Shown: positions 5,651-6,721 of the stretch, in pieces
Position numbering within the stretch: the stretch's first letter is position 1
How the letters are laid out: every line of letters begins with the position of its first letter
Source: an uncultured Aliiroseovarius sp.
GTDB taxonomy: Bacteria > Pseudomonadota > Alphaproteobacteria > Rhodobacterales > Rhodobacteraceae
Reading direction: 5' to 3'
Length of the DNA: 6,721 bases
Assembly (NCBI GenBank): GCA_938023895.1
Contig: CALJDH010000187.1
Span: forward strand, 1-6,721
Notes under the pieces: model-generated
What the model was told of the DNA's origin: nothing
What the model saw: only the letters and a program-made list of their open reading frames with translations
The model's database searches: none
Program-made: the position numbers and the translations under genes

Positions 5651-6238
5651 ATGAACATGGCCTTGGACGCGTATGAAGGTGCTTCGGACGAGGCGTTGCT
5701 GGTGCTTTACGGCAATGGCGACCCTATGGCAGCGCAGCTGCTGACCCATCGGCTGGCACCGCGCGTCTTGGGCTTTGCGACACGCCTTCTGGGCGGGGAT
5801 CGCGCCGAGGCCGAGGACGTCACGCAAGAAGCAATGCTGCGTCTATGGAAACAGGCCGCGAGTTGGCGCAGCGGCGAGGCTCAGGTCTCGACCTGGCTGT
5901 ACCGGGTGGTGTCGAACCTCTGCACCGACCGGCTGCGGAAAAGACGGACCGTTGATCTGGACGCGGCAGGTGACCCGGAAGATGGTCAGCCCTCGGCAGT
6001 TGAAAACATGATGGATGTTGATCGGGCGACGGCTTTGCAAGGCGCGTTGAATCGGTTGCCGGAACGTCAGCGGGTTGCGGTGACGCTTCGGCATATTGAA
6101 GGGGCAACGAACCCCGAGATTGCCCAGATCTTGGGCATCAGCGTTGAGGCGGTGGAAAGTTTGACCGCGCGGGGAAAAAGGGCACTGGCCAAGGATCTGG
6201 CTGGGCGACGTGAGGAGTTGGGATATGGCGAAGACTGA
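5651..6238 (+). CDS. ECF-type RNA polymerase sigma factor
   Basis: A 195-residue, two-domain sigma-70 family protein, the usual size for extracytoplasmic-function sigma factors. The sigma-2 domain covers about 24-100, with the core-binding and -10-recognition signature DVTQEAMLRLWKQA (56-69) and TWLYRVVSNLCTDRLRKRR (81-99). After an acidic linker, the sigma-4 domain covers about 128-182. It has LNRLPERQRVAVTLRHIEG (133-151) and a helix-turn-helix TNPEIAQILGISVEAVES (153-170) for the -35 element. The ATG at 5651 has AGGA at 5644-5647, spaced 3 nt; a second ATG at 5657 gives a 9-nt spacer and is a fair alternative. Its 3' end overlaps the next gene by 14 nt, as is usual for a sigma factor and its anti-sigma factor. 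Target promoters are unknown. Confidence 0.94.
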   Translation: MNMALDAYEGASDEALLVLYGNGDPMAAQLLTHRLAPRVLGFATRLLGGDRAEAEDVTQEAMLRLWKQAASWRSGEAQVSTWLYRVVSNLCTDRLRKRRTVDLDAAGDPEDGQPSAVENMMDVDRATALQGALNRLPERQRVAVTLRHIEGATNPEIAQILGISVEAVESLTARGKRALAKDLAGRREELGYGED

Positions 6239-6632
6239 CAATCAACCGATGCAGGACAACGAGTTGGACCTGTTCTTTGATGCGGCCCGACAGGACGTGG
6301 CCGCGCCTTCAGATACGCTGATGGCGGCGATCATGGCCGATGCGCAAGCGCATATGCCTGTGATGGATCCGCTACCCGCTCCAAAGGCGCAGACGAAAGG
6401 GTTGTTCGCGTCCATCTGGAGCGCAATTGGCGGGCTGCCAGCCGCGGCCAGCCTTGCGACGGCGACCGTGGCTGGCGTCTGGATCGGGTTCACGCAGCCT
6501 GTGCAACTTGAAACGCTGTCCGGCGGGCTGGTGTTGGCCGGGGACTATGTCACCACGGATACGTCGTACGCGCTGGAAGACCTTGCGCCCGGATATTTGG
6601 GAACGACACTCTTTGCAGAGGATGAGGGATAA
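6225..6632 (+). CDS. Single-pass membrane protein, candidate anti-sigma factor
   Basis: A 135-residue protein that I do not recognise as a named family. Its N-terminal part is acidic and helical (NELDLFFDAARQDVAAPSDT, 12-31). A probable single membrane segment lies at about 70-90 (LPAAASLATATVAGVWIGF), followed by a short C-terminal region of about 45 residues. This is the layout of membrane-bound anti-sigma factors that hold an ECF sigma factor at the inner membrane. No HxxxCxxC zinc motif is present, and the protein has no cysteine at all, so it is not a ZAS-type anti-sigma factor. The ATG at 6225 has GAGGAG (6212-6217) with a 7-nt spacer inside the sigma gene; a GTG at 6210 is less likely. 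The overlap with the sigma gene and the next gene 2 nt downstream indicate translational coupling. The anti-sigma role is inferred from position and topology. Confidence 0.72.
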   Translation: MAKTDNQPMQDNELDLFFDAARQDVAAPSDTLMAAIMADAQAHMPVMDPLPAPKAQTKGLFASIWSAIGGLPAAASLATATVAGVWIGFTQPVQLETLSGGLVLAGDYVTTDTSYALEDLAPGYLGTTLFAEDEG

Positions 6633-6634
6633 CC

Positions 6635-6721
6635 ATGTCAGATCAGACACCGCAGACACCGACCTCGGATCCGCGCGCGCCCCGACGCTGGACGCGCGTT
6701 GTGCTGGTGGTCTCGTTGACG
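6635..6721 (+). CDS. N-terminal fragment of a membrane-anchored protein, possibly a periplasmic sensor
   Basis: Only the first 29 codons are in the window. The ATG at 6635 has GAGGGA (6624-6629) with a 5-nt spacer and starts 2 nt after the stop of the preceding gene, so it belongs to the sigma-factor operon. The visible part is a hydrophilic, Thr/Pro-rich tail, an arginine cluster (PRAPRRWTR, 13-21) and the start of a hydrophobic segment (VVLVVSLT, 22-29). This fits an N-terminal signal anchor with a periplasmic domain to follow. In this position a third gene for a periplasmic metal or stress sensor (CnrX/Spy-like) is plausible, but the domain itself is outside the window. Confidence 0.6.
   Translation, partial: MSDQTPQTPTSDPRAPRRWTRVVLVVSLT

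Noticed and set aside
5630..5651. GGAAC just before the sigma gene as a self-regulated ECF promoter
   Set aside because: No CGTT-like -10 follows at the right distance; 16 nt downstream is already the start codon.

Overview
The window looks like chromosomal DNA of an alphaproteobacterium, most likely a Rhodobacteraceae (roseobacter-type) species. It is GC-rich and dense with genes, and the gene families and their pairing fit that group: an RF3 start, a DUF983/Nudix pair, and an ECF sigma factor with a membrane-anchored anti-sigma candidate. This placement is inference from content; no marker gene was compared.

Left part (1-3644). The window opens with the 5' end of prfC (release factor 3) on the minus strand. 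It diverges from a four-gene plus-strand run: an atypical short-chain dehydrogenase, a Tas-type aldo/keto reductase, a Tat-type lipocalin lipoprotein and a DMT/EamA exporter. Reductase and lipocalin are 7 nt apart and probably co-transcribed. The SDR is set off by a 105-nt gap with a stem-loop. The DMT gene follows after 44 nt with no obvious ribosome site.

Middle part (3650-4793). On the minus strand, a DUF983 zinc-ribbon membrane protein is followed by a Nudix hydrolase with a long insertion inside its Nudix box. The Nudix gene ends 5 nt from the convergent DMT gene.

Right part (4988-6721). A secreted four-EF-hand protein is followed by a strong stem-loop. Then come an ECF sigma factor, a small single-pass membrane protein that overlaps it by 14 nt (the likely anti-sigma factor), and the start of a third gene whose product begins with a short hydrophilic tail and the start of a membrane segment. 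The last three look like one translationally coupled operon. They resemble, in layout only, sigma/anti-sigma/periplasmic-sensor modules such as cnrYXH. This is the most interesting part of the window: a candidate envelope-sensing circuit, possibly linked to a periplasmic calcium-binding protein. No CRISPR array, tRNA, rRNA, insertion sequence or phage gene was seen.
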